A DNA stretch of 64,000 nt from Candidatus Nanoarchaeia archaeon (GCA_028279725.1 JANQNE010000002.1:1-64000); one strand, 5' to 3'. Counted from the stretch's first letter, positions 31,519 to 41,860 are shown. The notes: generated from the letters alone by a model not told the origin. Numbers and translations: made by a program.

Positions 31519-34500
31519 TTATGGGAATGTAACTGTTCTTGTAATTGTTATGTCATCACCATAAGCAGCGTTTCCTATGCTTACGCTGATGTCTCTACTT
31601 TCAGCAGCTCCTGAGTTTATCTCATACCAGTATGTCTGCATATCCAGTCCTGTGAATGTTGAATATGTGTATGCTGCGCTTGTATCACTGTTCTGTGTGT
31701 CTGCGATTGTCAGGCCATCTGTATCTACTGTGACTGTCAGATCGTCGAAATCGTTTGAATTTAGGTTTTCGATCCTAGCCCAGGCATAGAATGTTGCACC
31801 AGCTTCGTTTGCATCTGGATATAGTGCAGGATCAACCCATGTTAAAGCAAAGTTATCAGCAACAGACCAGATATTGATCGGTGTTGACTGCATGTTATTT
31901 GCTGTGTTTGAGTCTAATGAAGTTATGCTTGCTTCAACACTTAAGCTTTTTCCAGCTCCAGCAGCTGTTGGATTGTATGCGAACTGTATGTTCTGTGATG
32001 CTCCAGCAGCTAGGTTAACTGATTGTGAGTCTACATATGCTCCGTTTTCTTTGAATGTAATGTTTATTGTCTCTGATAATGATCCTTCGTTTGAAACGTT
32101 TGCTGTAACTAATACTGAATCTCCAATGTAAGCTGTTGCGCTTATGTTGTGTGATATTGAATTGACAGCAACATCATGGCTGACTGGTGCTGATGTAGCG
32201 TTCATAACAACTGAGCTGTTATGGCCAACGTCGTCTGTAGCGATTATTGCGAAATAATAAGCCTGTCCTGTAACTAGTCCTGTAGCTGTGAATGTTTCTG
32301 CTGTTCCAGCTGCTGCAGGTGTTACTGATTCTGATCCTGTTATATAACTAGCTGTGTTAAAGTCTGTAATGTTATTTATTGGTGAAGTTGACTGTTTCAT
32401 TATGTATGAAACTGCAGTTCCTGTCATGTTGTCATCTCCTGGAGCTGTCCAGTTAAGCTGGATCTCTCCTTCAGCTCCTGTTGAAGCTGCAGTGAGGTCA
32501 GTTATGTTTGCAGGAGCGATTATATCAGCTGTGAATGAAACTGATTCTGAACTGTTTGCGTTTCCGTAAATATCCTGGCATGACGTGTTGATTGTGTTGT
32601 TGCCGTGCTGTATTGCAACTGGAGTGCTTCCTGTTGTGTTGCTTGTGTATAATGACTGCTGAGCTCCTCCATTTATTGTGTAGTTGCAGTCTGCTAATTC
32701 ATTAGTTGAAGCGTTAAGTGTTACAGTTGATGTACTGTATAAAGTGCTTACTGGTGTATTTATTGTAACTAATGGTGAGGTTGAATCTACCAGGATGTCT
32801 ATTGAGCTCTGTCCTGTTGAAGCTAATTCATCATCACAGTATATTGTAAGTGTGAATGATCCGTCTTCTGTTGTGTCAACAGTTCCTATGTGTGATAGTG
32901 CAAATGAACTTGTTATTGTTCCTGATGCATTGTTGCTTAGTTCATATCTGCATGTTGCGTTTTCGTTTGTTGAAACGTTTATTGCGAATGTTTGTGACGT
33001 GAAGTTTGAATTATTAGCAGGGCTATTTATTGTTACGATTGGAGGAACGCTGTATATGTATGATGTTGTGTTGACTGTTGTTCCAGCTACTGTTCCGTCA
33101 TGCGGTGTGTATTCGAATGTTACATTATCTCCTTCTGAGAAGTTTCCTGCATTTAGTGATTGTGTAGTTTCTCCTGCGATAAGTGCTCCGTTCCTGAACC
33201 ATCTGAATGTTGAAGCGCTGGCATCATTATCTGCGTCTGTATAAGTTCCAGTTCCAGTTAAGTTGTCTGCTTCATTAGCAGGGTCTGGAAGGATTGTTAC
33301 GTTTGTTACTGAAGGTATGCTGTTCTGTATAACTGCAGCAGTTGAGTTGTATGTGTTAACTCCACCTTCATTATCAAATATTGTAAGTTGGCATGTCCAT
33401 GATTCTCCTTTGTTTGTTAATGAGCTGTCTAAGCTTAGTTTTGGATTAGATGTGCTCTGAGGATTCTTAGTTCCAGCTGTGAAATCAACTGAGTTATCAT
33501 CTGTGTCGAAATATTCGAATGGCGTTCTTACAATTGGAAGATCAGTTACATCTGTAGCTGAAGTTCCTTCTACTGTTTCTCCACCCCAGCCTACTCCGTC
33601 GACCATTATTCCGTCTGCGTCGTAGATCCTTGCAGAGTCAGCTGTGTTTGCAAGTCCTGTTCCTATTGTTGCCATTGTGCAGTCTGCGATAGGTGCATAG
33701 ATCCCACCATTGTCAGCAATCAAATAATGACCGCCTGGCGGAATCACAGCATCGCAGAGTGTGTCATTTCCATCTCCATCCCCAATGACCCAAGATGAGT
33801 TTATGACTATGTCCTGTGAAGTTGGATTGAATAATTCTACATATTCGTTCTGATCATCTACATTGTCATCATAGTTAACTTCTGAGATAACAAGATGACT
33901 GTTGTAAGGCCCACCGATCATGACTGGTGAGTTTAGTGTGTCATTTGTATTTACATTTGCAGTTCCGTTGAACCATGTTATGTTTGAGTATATTACATAT
34001 GTATCCTGATCTATGTCTGTTGCATCGAATGAGCATGTCAGATCTTCATCTGTATATGGTGTTGCAGGTGATGCAACTATGTTTGATGCAATAGGTGCGT
34101 CGTTTGAATCTATAACTGTCAAGTTCCATGTGTGTGAATCCTGTGCGTTAGATGTATCGTTTACATATACAGTGATTAAGATTGATCCTACATCATCATT
34201 TACTGGAGTCCATGTGAAAACTCCTGTTGCCGGATCTATTGTTGCATTTGGATGATCTGTGCTCCATGTAAGTGAATCTCCATGGATTATGTCATCGTCT
34301 GATGCATTGAAATCATAAGTATAAAGTGAATCTTCTGTTGCATTTACAGGAGGTGTTGTTGTGTTTATTATAGGAGCATCGTTTGTGTTGTTTACCTGTA
34401 ATGTATAGCCCTGAGTTGTTATTCCTCCGTTTCCATCATCAACTTGTACAGTAACTCCATTATTTCCAACATCTGCGTTTGTTGGAGTCCATGCTATAAG

Positions 34501-37500
34501 CCCTGTTGAGGAGTTTATTGTCATTCCAGCAGGATTTACTATAAGTGAATATGTTAATGTATCTTGGTCAACATCTGTAGCATCAACATCGTAGTTGTAT
34601 AGAGCATCTTCAAGAGTTGAAGTTGTCGGTGTTGATGTTATAATAGGAACATCGTTGACTGGTGTTATGTTTAATGATATCGGATTTGAATCAGCAGTCA
34701 GATTGCTTGGATCTTGTGCTGTCAAAGTGATTGACTCTGTTCCGAAGAAATTCAGAGCAGGTGTTATATTTACTATTCCTGATGTGCTGTTTATCGATAT
34801 TGTGAAGTTTGCAGATGATGTGCTTGTGAATGTTAATGTGTCTCCATCTATGTCTGTGAAGTATTGTGAAACATTAAGGCTTGCGTTTGATGTGTCTTCA
34901 GGCCATGTCATGTCTGGAATTGCTGAGATCAAGTTAGGAGCATCATTAACTGGTGTTATGTTTAAAGTTACATTATTGCTTACAGTTGAGTTTATTCCGT
35001 CTGAAGCTGTGAATATTATGTAGTTGATCCCCGTATAGTTTCCTGCAGGTGTTAAAGTTACAATTCCTGTGCTGTTGTCGATTGAAACAGCTACGTTAGC
35101 AGGTGTTGTTGATGTGTATCCTAATATGTCCAGGTCAACGTCAGCGAAATGCTGTGAAATGTTTAATGATGTGTCTACTGTATCTTCAGGCCAAGTTATA
35201 TTTTGTATAGGGCTAACAAGATAAGGTATATCATTTACTGGATTTACTATTACGCTCATCTGAGCAGTTGTGTCAACTTCTCCGTCTGAAACTGTGATTG
35301 TTAGGGGAATTGTTCCAAACCAATCTGCAACAGTTGTCCAGCTTAGTACTCCGTTTGCATCAATATTGAAATCTGTATCATTTACTGAATATGTTAATGT
35401 GTCTAAATCTATATCTGAAGCGTTTATATCATATGAGAATGTTGTATCTTCATCGATTGTCTGGTTAGCTAATGCGTGGTCGAATACCGGAGCGGAGTTC
35501 AGTATAGTTGCGCTGTCTGACTGATACCATGTTGAGTTTTCAGTTCCGTCAGAAACTTTTTGCTCACAGTTGATTACATCTGTCTTATCTAGTCCTGGAA
35601 GTGATAGATCTAGTGTGTTTGTATCTTCTCCTGTGATCTCTACGCTATTTTCAAACCATCTGTAATATGATGCTGCTTCTGAATCTCCATCTTCATCATA
35701 ATATGTTCCTGAGTTACACATCAAAATATCGTTTGTATATGGTGATGTTGTGTTTAGTATTGGATTTGCTGTTAAATATGGAGCAGTATTTAATATTGTA
35801 ACTGAATCGTTAAGTGGAATTCCTGTGTCATCTCCATCATCAGGTGTTACCTGGCATGTGATTGTTTCAGTTTTTACAAAATTTGAATCTGCTAATGTGC
35901 TTGATGTCTCTCCGTTTATGATATCGTCGTTATTGAACCAAGCGTAGCTGTATCCTGCTGAATCACCATCTATGTCATTCCATCCGCCTGGAGTGCATGT
36001 AATAGTTGTGTTTGTATAAGCAGGATCTGTAACACTAACATCAGTTATTGATGGTGCAGTGTTTAGTATAGTTACTGAATCTGATTGTGATGTTCCTGAG
36101 TCAGTTCCGTCAGTTGGTGTTGCGATGCAAGTTACTGCAACGTCTTTATCACATCCTGAGACTGAATCACAGTCTAGTGTAGCAGCTGTCTGACTGTCAA
36201 CTCTTGTTCCGTCAAACTGCCATTCATAATCATATCCTTCTGTATCTCCATCGATATCATTCCATCCAGCAGGTGTGCATGTGATTGTATCATCTGTGTA
36301 TGCAGGATCTGTTACTGAGACAGAAGTTATTGAAGGTGCTGTGTTTGAAACAGTTACTGTGTCACTTTGTGAAGTGCCATTTGTTTCTCCATCATTTGGT
36401 GTGATTATACATGTTACATCTACGTCTCTATCACATCCTGAAACTGAATCACAGTCTAGTGTTGCAGCTGTCTGACTGTCTACTCTTGTTCCGTCAAACT
36501 GCCATTCATAATCATACCCTTCTGTATCTCCATCGATATCATTCCATCCAGCAGGAGTGCATGAGATTGTTGAGTCTGTATAAACAGGATCTGTGATTGT
36601 TGCACTTGTTATTGAAGGTGCTGTATTTGTTATTGTAACTGAATCTGATTGTGATGTTCCTGAGTCAGTTCCGTCAGTTGGTGTTGCGATGCAAGTTACT
36701 TCAACTGCTTTATCACATCCTGAAACTGAGCTGCAATCTAGTGTAGCAGCTGTCTGGTCGTTGACAGTTGTGCTGTCGAACTGCCATTCATAAGTATAAT
36801 CTTCTGTATCTCCATCTGCATCAGTCCATCCTGATGGAGTACATGTTAGTGTATCATCTGTATAAGCAGGATCTGTTATCGATACTGAGCTTATGATAGG
36901 AGCAGTATTAACTATTGTTACTTCATTTGAGAATTTTTCTGCAGAGCTTAGATCTCCGTCAGTTACTTGTTGTGAACATTTTACATCTACATCTTTATCA
37001 CATCCAGAAACTGATCCGCAGTCTAAGATGTCTGATGTCTGTCCGCTTACTTCTGTATCATCAAAATACCATCTGTATGAGGATTGTAATCCTGCGACAT
37101 CTTCTGTGTCTGGGTCTGATCCTGTTCCAGGAACACAGATTATTGAATCTTCTGTATTATATGAAAGTGTTGCTATTGAAGGGTCTGTCACGTCAGGAGC
37201 CCTGTTTGTCTTTTCTACTGTTATAGTGAATGAACTTGAGACACTTGTATAAGCGTCGTGAGCATATATAGTAACATCATATGTTCCTTCGTCTTCATAT
37301 CCTGTCTGCCATGTGAAAAGACCATCTGAATCGATTGATGCGCCAGGCATGGTTGTCATATTTGGACCTGTTGGTCCTGTAACATAAGCAAAGGAGTAAT
37401 GTATTGTGTCTCCTGTTGGATCAGAAGCGACTGCCTGTATAGATACCTCTTCTGTCTCGCTTACAGTTACATCGCTTATAGGCTCTATTGTTGGATCATA

Positions 37501-37968
37501 GTTCTGTTTGATCCAGTTGACTCTTCCTACTTTGTAATAATCTCCAACTTTTCCGAAATATAAGAACACTATGCTGTTTCCTTTTTTATCAGAAACTCTG
37601 CATTCCCATCTTTTGCTTGCTTTCCATTCACAGTCTGTCCTGAAATTTCCATAAGTTAGACCATTACAGTCTGTTCCTTTTTGACAATAATACAGATCAT
37701 CGTCGAAGAATACAGGATCTGTGTCTGGCTTATATCCTGGAGATGAATATGTTGTATCATATACCAGGTCTGTATCAAGTACAAATGTTACCTTGTCATC
37801 TCTTCCTCCTGAGTATTTTGAAACTCCTCCAACATTGATTGTTGATGGAATAGGCTCATTAGTCTCCAGATCTCTAGCATAAGTCTCAAATAAGATAGCT
37901 GTTGCCGGAGCAGCAACTACTAAGATCATCATAAGTCCTAGTATCCATGTTAGTTTATTTATCTTCAT
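31519..37968 (-). CDS. Giant surface protein with Ig/cadherin-like repeats (about 2149 aa)
   Basis: I prefer ATG 37968 (MKINKLTWILGLMMILVVAAPATA, a signal peptide), directly behind the upstream stop, over 37983. In order: a cysteine-containing N-terminal unit, a cadherin-like unit, about eight copies of a ~94-residue disulfide Ig-like repeat (CTPxGWNDIDGDTEGY...EWQFDGT...LDCDSVSGCD), several cadherin/He_PIG repeats joined by TPVNDxP, a lamin-tail domain near 1370-1470 (VISEVNYDDN...EYVELFNPT), more Ig units, a fibronectin III unit and a CARDB unit. No C-terminal membrane helix or sorting signal is seen; it ends TRTVTFP. Adhesion or S-layer-associated role inferred. Confidence 0.85.
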   Translation of the reverse strand: MKINKLTWILGLMMILVVAAPATAILFETYARDLETNEPIPSTINVGGVSKYSGGRDDKVTFVLDTDLVYDTTYSSPGYKPDTDPVFFDDDLYYCQKGTDCNGLTYGNFRTDCEWKASKRWECRVSDKKGNSIVFLYFGKVGDYYKVGRVNWIKQNYDPTIEPISDVTVSETEEVSIQAVASDPTGDTIHYSFAYVTGPTGPNMTTMPGASIDSDGLFTWQTGYEDEGTYDVTIYAHDAYTSVSSSFTITVEKTNRAPDVTDPSIATLSYNTEDSIICVPGTGSDPDTEDVAGLQSSYRWYFDDTEVSGQTSDILDCGSVSGCDKDVDVKCSQQVTDGDLSSAEKFSNEVTIVNTAPIISSVSITDPAYTDDTLTCTPSGWTDADGDTEDYTYEWQFDSTTVNDQTAATLDCSSVSGCDKAVEVTCIATPTDGTDSGTSQSDSVTITNTAPSITSATITDPVYTDSTISCTPAGWNDIDGDTEGYDYEWQFDGTRVDSQTAATLDCDSVSGCDRDVDVTCIITPNDGETNGTSQSDTVTVSNTAPSITSVSVTDPAYTDDTITCTPAGWNDIDGDTEGYDYEWQFDGTRVDSQTAATLDCDSVSGCDKDVAVTCIATPTDGTDSGTSQSDSVTILNTAPSITDVSVTDPAYTNTTITCTPGGWNDIDGDSAGYSYAWFNNDDIINGETSSTLADSNFVKTETITCQVTPDDGDDTGIPLNDSVTILNTAPYLTANPILNTTSPYTNDILMCNSGTYYDEDGDSEAASYYRWFENSVEITGEDTNTLDLSLPGLDKTDVINCEQKVSDGTENSTWYQSDSATILNSAPVFDHALANQTIDEDTTFSYDINASDIDLDTLTYSVNDTDFNIDANGVLSWTTVADWFGTIPLTITVSDGEVDTTAQMSVIVNPVNDIPYLVSPIQNITWPEDTVDTSLNISQHFADVDLDILGYTSTTPANVAVSIDNSTGIVTLTPAGNYTGINYIIFTASDGINSTVSNNVTLNITPVNDAPNLISAIPDMTWPEDTSNASLNVSQYFTDIDGDTLTFTSTSSANFTISINSTSGIVNITPALNFFGTESITLTAQDPSNLTADSNPISLNITPVNDVPIITSTPTTSTLEDALYNYDVDATDVDQDTLTYSLIVNPAGMTINSSTGLIAWTPTNADVGNNGVTVQVDDGNGGITTQGYTLQVNNTNDAPIINTTTPPVNATEDSLYTYDFNASDDDIIHGDSLTWSTDHPNATIDPATGVFTWTPVNDDVGSILITVYVNDTSNAQDSHTWNLTVIDSNDAPIASNIVASPATPYTDEDLTCSFDATDIDQDTYVIYSNITWFNGTANVNTNDTLNSPVMIGGPYNSHLVISEVNYDDNVDDQNEYVELFNPTSQDIVINSSWVIGDGDGNDTLCDAVIPPGGHYLIADNGGIYAPIADCTMATIGTGLANTADSARIYDADGIMVDGVGWGGETVEGTSATDVTDLPIVRTPFEYFDTDDNSVDFTAGTKNPQSTSNPKLSLDSSLTNKGESWTCQLTIFDNEGGVNTYNSTAAVIQNSIPSVTNVTILPDPANEADNLTGTGTYTDADNDASASTFRWFRNGALIAGETTQSLNAGNFSEGDNVTFEYTPHDGTVAGTTVNTTSYIYSVPPIVTINSPANNSNFTSQTFAINVSTNENATCRYELSNNASGTITSSFALSHIGTVDTTEDGSFTLTIYCDDELASTGQSSIDILVDSTSPLVTINTPVSTLYSTSTVTLNASTNELADCNYTINGGAQQSLYTSNTTGSTPVAIQHGNNTINTSCQDIYGNANSSESVSFTADIIAPANITDLTAASTGAEGEIQLNWTAPGDDNMTGTAVSYIMKQSTSPINNITDFNTASYITGSESVTPAAAGTAETFTATGLVTGQAYYFAIIATDDVGHNSSVVMNATSAPVSHDVAVNSISHNISATAYIGDSVLVTANVSNEGSLSETINITFKENGAYVDSQSVNLAAGASQNIQFAYNPTAAGAGKSLSVEASITSLDSNTANNMQSTPINIWSVADNFALTWVDPALYPDANEAGATFYAWARIENLNSNDFDDLTVTVDTDGLTIADTQNSDTSAAYTYSTFTGLDMQTYWYEINSGAAESRDISVSIGNAAYGDDITITRTVTFP
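35770..37200 (-). repeat. Tandem 94-codon (282-bp) coding repeats
   Basis: Within the giant gene the same 282-bp unit recurs. For example TCTCCATCGATATCATTCCATC appears at about 36245 and again 282 bp further on, and the blocks coding GTRVDSQTAATLDC and DSVSGCD are almost identical in neighbouring copies. Near-identity at DNA level implies recent duplication or gene conversion and potential copy-number change. Confidence 0.7.
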
Positions 37969-37969
37969 T

Positions 37970-38659
37970 TTAGTAATCGTCATCCTGTCCTGGATCTGGT
38001 TCTGTGTCAGGCAACGTGTCTGGTGGTGTTATCGGGATCGGTATTGTATCGTCCGGTGTTCCTGATGTATCAGGAGGTGTTATCGGGACATCTGCTGAGT
38101 CAGTACCTTCATTTGTGTTTGGCAGGCTGTCCTGAACTGCTGAAGGCTGGCTTCCTTCTGTTATAGCGAATATTCTGCTCTGTGAGTTTTGGCTTTTTAC
38201 TTCCCATTCATAATCTCCTGGAGCAAGGCCTGTTTCTGTGAATCTTGTTGTATCTCCTCCTGTAACATATCCTGAGTCTGACCTTACAAGAGTTCCTCCT
38301 GGCCTTTTTATCGTGTATCTTGCGAAACCATCTTTTTCTGCAAATACTCTTGCAATCGCATCTTTTCCGTCTTTTAGTATCTTTGACAGTGAAATGCTTG
38401 ATTTTGGTTTAGGCTTAGGCTTATCTGTTGAGATCATAGGATTTGCTTCTTTGCTGCAGGCAGAGAAATTCAAACCTATATATAGTGCGATAAGTGATAA
38501 TATTCCAGCTTTCTTCATTCCTGATGTTCTTGGCTGATTATTTTTGACTGGAACTACAGCAACTTCTTTTGGCTTAATAGATCCGTACATGTCTCTAGCA
38601 TAGTCACAAATCCTGTCTTTCATATATCCAATCTTTTGTGTTAAGGTTGCGTACTTCAT
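37970..38659 (-). CDS. Membrane protein with PEGA-like unit and acidic Pro/Thr tail
   Basis: About 229 aa from ATG 38659, which follows the upstream stop by one base (TAAGATG). A basic cytoplasmic N-terminus of ~45 residues precedes one hydrophobic helix (AGILSLIALYIGLNFSACSK); the cysteine at its end resembles a lipobox but sits after an unusually long N-region. The outer part has a small beta unit (FARYTIKRPGGTLVRSD...GDYEWEVKS) and a long tail of PITPPDT-type acidic repeats ending GQDDDY. The tail resembles the end of the upstream protein (EQDENY). Confidence 0.65.
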   Translation of the reverse strand: MKYATLTQKIGYMKDRICDYARDMYGSIKPKEVAVVPVKNNQPRTSGMKKAGILSLIALYIGLNFSACSKEANPMISTDKPKPKPKSSISLSKILKDGKDAIARVFAEKDGFARYTIKRPGGTLVRSDSGYVTGGDTTRFTETGLAPGDYEWEVKSQNSQSRIFAITEGSQPSAVQDSLPNTNEGTDSADVPITPPDTSGTPDDTIPIPITPPDTLPDTEPDPGQDDDY

Positions 38660-38660
38660 C

Positions 38661-41600
38661 TTAGTAGTTCTCATCCTGTTCTGATTCTATAGGTGTGTCT
38701 GGTGATCCTGTATCTGTCTCTCCATCTCCACTGCCGTCCAGATCTGTCTGATTGTCACTAGGTGTTGAAGGTGAGCTGTCGTTGTGCTCTTCGTAAAGCC
38801 TTCTATCTCTTTCTTCTGGTGATTCGTAGAAGAAATTGTAGTAGACAGCGCCTGCGATTATAGCAGCTTTAGTAAGAGCTGTAGCAGTTGTCCTTACAGG
38901 ATGTTTTTTGAAATTTGCAAGACTGAATCTTCCAGTCTCCTGATCATAAAATTCTCCTGCAAGCAATATTCCTGTCCCTTTTGCAAGTCCGCTCATAGCT
39001 TTTGCGATAGGGTTTTTGTTTTCAGCAAATTCTGAGCTTACCGGATTGATAAATTGATTATAATGTGACAGATTTTCTTTCTCTACAGGTGCAAGATCTG
39101 TTTCTGCGAAGAATGTAGGATAATCTGCTTTGATCTCTTCAAATCTAGCCTGCTGCTGCCTGAATCTTTTTGCAGCTTTCTCGACCTTTCCTTCCAAGAA
39201 CAGCTGTTTGTTCTTTTCAAGCTTTTCTTTCTCTTTTTTAGCTATCTTCTTCAGCTTGTCATTTTTCTTGCTGTCTTCAAGGCTTGAGTTTATCTCTTCT
39301 CCGGTCTTTTTCAGCTGTGTTTCATCTGCATTGTATTTTTTTGCTTCAGTTATCTTGTGTCCAGCTTTTTCATATTTCTCTTTGTTGATAAGCTGTCCGG
39401 CTTCTGCAATAAGCAAGTTTGATATGTCTCTTCCAAGAGAATCCCTTATCTCTGATGTTGATGAATGCTCTGCCATCTGCTCGTATTTTTCTATAAGATG
39501 GCCAACATCTGACCTTTTCTTCTCTTCTATGCTTTTGTTTACAGCTTCTGCTTTTTCTTTTGCAAGCTTTCCGAACTTTGAGCTGTATGTATCTATGTCA
39601 GGCCTTAGTTCAGCAGCTTTCTGGTATTTTTCGAAAGCAGCTTCAGTATCTCCGGCTTTTTCTAGCGCCTTCCCTTCTTTGTAGACCTGTCTTGCGAATT
39701 CTGACCTGATCTTCTTGTTTGCTCTTTTGTCTGCCCTGTTTTCAGGATTAAGCTCCTGGATCTTTTCGTTAAGATATTTAGCAGCTTCGAATTTCTTATC
39801 TTTTCTCAGCTCTTCTACCCTGTTACGTGCTTTTTCTGTGATCTTCTTATCGATAGAATGGTTCTGTCTTGTGACCATCGTTATAAGGTCTCTAATATTA
39901 TACTGTTTTGGAACAGCAACTTTCTGTGTTCTTTTATTCTCTCCCCTGTCAAACGGCCTAGGAGCTACTGTTATCTCTCCGTCGTCATTAGGAAGCATGT
40001 TGTTAAGATCGACAGGCTCTTTTCCTTCTCTGTCGAAGAAATACTTTTCATCTTTTCCTTTGAAGACTTCTGTGAGTATGTCTTCATCTCCGATGTAGTA
40101 TGCTGTATCAGGAAGTGCTCCATCTCCTATTACAACCTTTAGTGCTTTTTCAAATGTTATATGGTATTTAGATGAATCAATACCTGAGCTTAATTTTACG
40201 AAATTTCCTTCTGGATCTATGAATATCTCTGATAACTCTTCTTTGTCAAGATTTTTCTCGTATACTTTTACCCCTTCTTCTGACCATCCTTCTCTCTGAT
40301 TTCTTGTCGTATCAACTTTTGTAGCTTCTATTATTTCTCTGTCTATATCTTTGCCCTGGTTTTCCATCAAGAATGAATATGCTGCCCACATGGCAAGATT
40401 GTTCTGGCCTTTAGCTTTTCCGAGCTTTCCTTCCTTTAAAGCTTCCTGAGCATTCTTAAAATAGTGCTCTATCTCGTCGAAGTCAGCTTTTGACTGGAAC
40501 TCCTTGTAGTTTTCGATATTCTTTTCAATTGATGATACAGTCTCAACAACTTCTTTTTCAGCTGAGAAATCAGAACTTTTGTATGTATCTTTCAGGGTGT
40601 TAAGATCTTTGATAGCTTTCCCAAATACTTTTTTCTTCTCATCAGCTTCTGTTGCCGGGAGTTCTGAATTCTTATTTGCTTCTTCCAGAATCGTGCTTAA
40701 CTCATCATCTTTTTCCTGAGTAAATCTTCTGTAATCTTCCCCATATTCGATTATCTTCCTTACTTCTTCAGCATCTTTTTCTGACAGACTGATCATAGCT
40801 CTCTTGCTGTATTTTCCGTTATCTATGCTGTACCTGTATACTGCGATCCTGGCTTCATCTCCGTCGATGAATGTTGCAGTTCCTGCATGGTTAAGCTTTT
40901 TCAATGCTTCCATGCCTGCTGAGTCTGTCACTATATTTTTGCTTAGGATCTTGTGAACATTAAAATCATCAAGGACAGTCATGTCATCTTTTTCAGGAGG
41001 GAAATATCCTTCGATCTTCTCTCCTTTTTTCTCTTCATCTTTTATGATAGCTTCTCTTACATCTGTCTTAAGTGAATCATATTTTGCTTTTGTCCGCAGC
41101 ATCCTCTGGCTGTAAGCCTGCTTTGTCTGGTCCATCACATTATTGATCATGTCCTGAACCTCGTTGCTTTCTTTTCCAATAGAAACGACTAATCCTCCTT
41201 CTTCCTCTACAAATTCAGATGTAAGCTTAACATCTTTGTGGCCTTCCTCATCCCATGTGTATCTTTTGTCTGACTGGAGATAGATCTTTGTGTCTCCGAT
41301 ATAAGCTTCTTCTGGAAGAGTTCCTTTGATGCTTTTTACAGCATTTTCGATAGAACAAGTAACTTTTTCTCCGTCCGGGCCGATAAGAACTTCAACACTA
41401 TGATCATTAAGTTTTGTTATCTCTGCCTGTCTTGCTTTGCTCAGGCTTTTCAGATATTTTTCTCCAGCGTCCTGGATTATTGCCTGTTTTGGTTTTTGAG
41501 CAGTTGCTGTGTTCTGGTTTGGAGCGCCGTCAACATTGGCTGCAATGACTAAGGCTGCAGTAGTTCCTAGCTCTTTTTTATGTTCCCATGCTCCTTTTAG

Positions 41601-41711
41601 AATACTTTTTCCTGCGTCATATAATCTGCCTAAAAGCCCTTTAGCATCATAAGCGTGAGAATTACCAATAGCTCTGTCTTCTGTCATTGGGTTATAGTCT
41701 CTTGGCAGCAT
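38661..41711 (-). CDS. TPR/coiled-coil protein with C-terminal membrane segments (1016 aa)
   Basis: The track start 41747 is a TTG; ATG 41711 has CGGAGAT 6 nt upstream and is preferred. The protein is mostly soluble and helical, with charged coiled coils and TPR-like repeats in the second half (EAAFEKYQKAAELRPDID; KYEKAGHKITEAKKY). Weakly hydrophobic segments occur near residue 50 (TTAALVIAANV) and near 925-970 (AMSGLAKGTGILLAGEFY; ALTKAAIIAGAVYYNFFY). The tail is acidic and Ser/Thr/Asp-rich. It is first in a four-gene surface locus. Scaffold or assembly role inferred; no enzyme motif. Confidence 0.65.
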   Translation of the reverse strand: MLPRDYNPMTEDRAIGNSHAYDAKGLLGRLYDAGKSILKGAWEHKKELGTTAALVIAANVDGAPNQNTATAQKPKQAIIQDAGEKYLKSLSKARQAEITKLNDHSVEVLIGPDGEKVTCSIENAVKSIKGTLPEEAYIGDTKIYLQSDKRYTWDEEGHKDVKLTSEFVEEEGGLVVSIGKESNEVQDMINNVMDQTKQAYSQRMLRTKAKYDSLKTDVREAIIKDEEKKGEKIEGYFPPEKDDMTVLDDFNVHKILSKNIVTDSAGMEALKKLNHAGTATFIDGDEARIAVYRYSIDNGKYSKRAMISLSEKDAEEVRKIIEYGEDYRRFTQEKDDELSTILEEANKNSELPATEADEKKKVFGKAIKDLNTLKDTYKSSDFSAEKEVVETVSSIEKNIENYKEFQSKADFDEIEHYFKNAQEALKEGKLGKAKGQNNLAMWAAYSFLMENQGKDIDREIIEATKVDTTRNQREGWSEEGVKVYEKNLDKEELSEIFIDPEGNFVKLSSGIDSSKYHITFEKALKVVIGDGALPDTAYYIGDEDILTEVFKGKDEKYFFDREGKEPVDLNNMLPNDDGEITVAPRPFDRGENKRTQKVAVPKQYNIRDLITMVTRQNHSIDKKITEKARNRVEELRKDKKFEAAKYLNEKIQELNPENRADKRANKKIRSEFARQVYKEGKALEKAGDTEAAFEKYQKAAELRPDIDTYSSKFGKLAKEKAEAVNKSIEEKKRSDVGHLIEKYEQMAEHSSTSEIRDSLGRDISNLLIAEAGQLINKEKYEKAGHKITEAKKYNADETQLKKTGEEINSSLEDSKKNDKLKKIAKKEKEKLEKNKQLFLEGKVEKAAKRFRQQQARFEEIKADYPTFFAETDLAPVEKENLSHYNQFINPVSSEFAENKNPIAKAMSGLAKGTGILLAGEFYDQETGRFSLANFKKHPVRTTATALTKAAIIAGAVYYNFFYESPEERDRRLYEEHNDSSPSTPSDNQTDLDGSGDGETDTGSPDTPIESEQDENY

Positions 41712-41813
41712 TTTATCTCCGAGTTTACAGCTGTAACTATTACCCAAACACCTTCTATCTAGAACACCAATTTTAGCTAAAATTATCTAAAGCTTATAGG
41801 TCTTAGGCAGAAC

Positions 41814-41825
41814 TAATATATAAAG
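41814..41825 (-). promoter_or_regulatory. TATA box for the surface locus
   Basis: Minus-strand CTTTATATATTA, about 100 bp upstream of ATG 41711. The predicted start near 41790 leaves an ~80-nt leader containing small AT hairpins (TTTTAGCTAAAA). The leader contrasts with the leaderless genes elsewhere in the window. Confidence 0.5.
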
Positions 41826-41860
41826 TTTTTGGTTTTGTTGTTATCTAGAAGTAGTAAATG

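Noticed and set aside
32684-33244. 186-aa plus-strand ORF, and many others across 31.5-37.3 kb
   Set aside because: Shadows of the giant repeat gene, which itself has coherent domains, signal peptide and matching operon neighbours.
35770-37200. Regular spaced repeats reminiscent of a CRISPR array
   Set aside because: The unit is 282 bp, in frame, and encodes a recognisable Ig-like domain; there are no short palindromic repeats with unique spacers.
39130-39684. 184-aa plus-strand ORF
   Set aside because: Phe/Ser-rich mirror of the charged 1016-aa coiled-coil/TPR gene.
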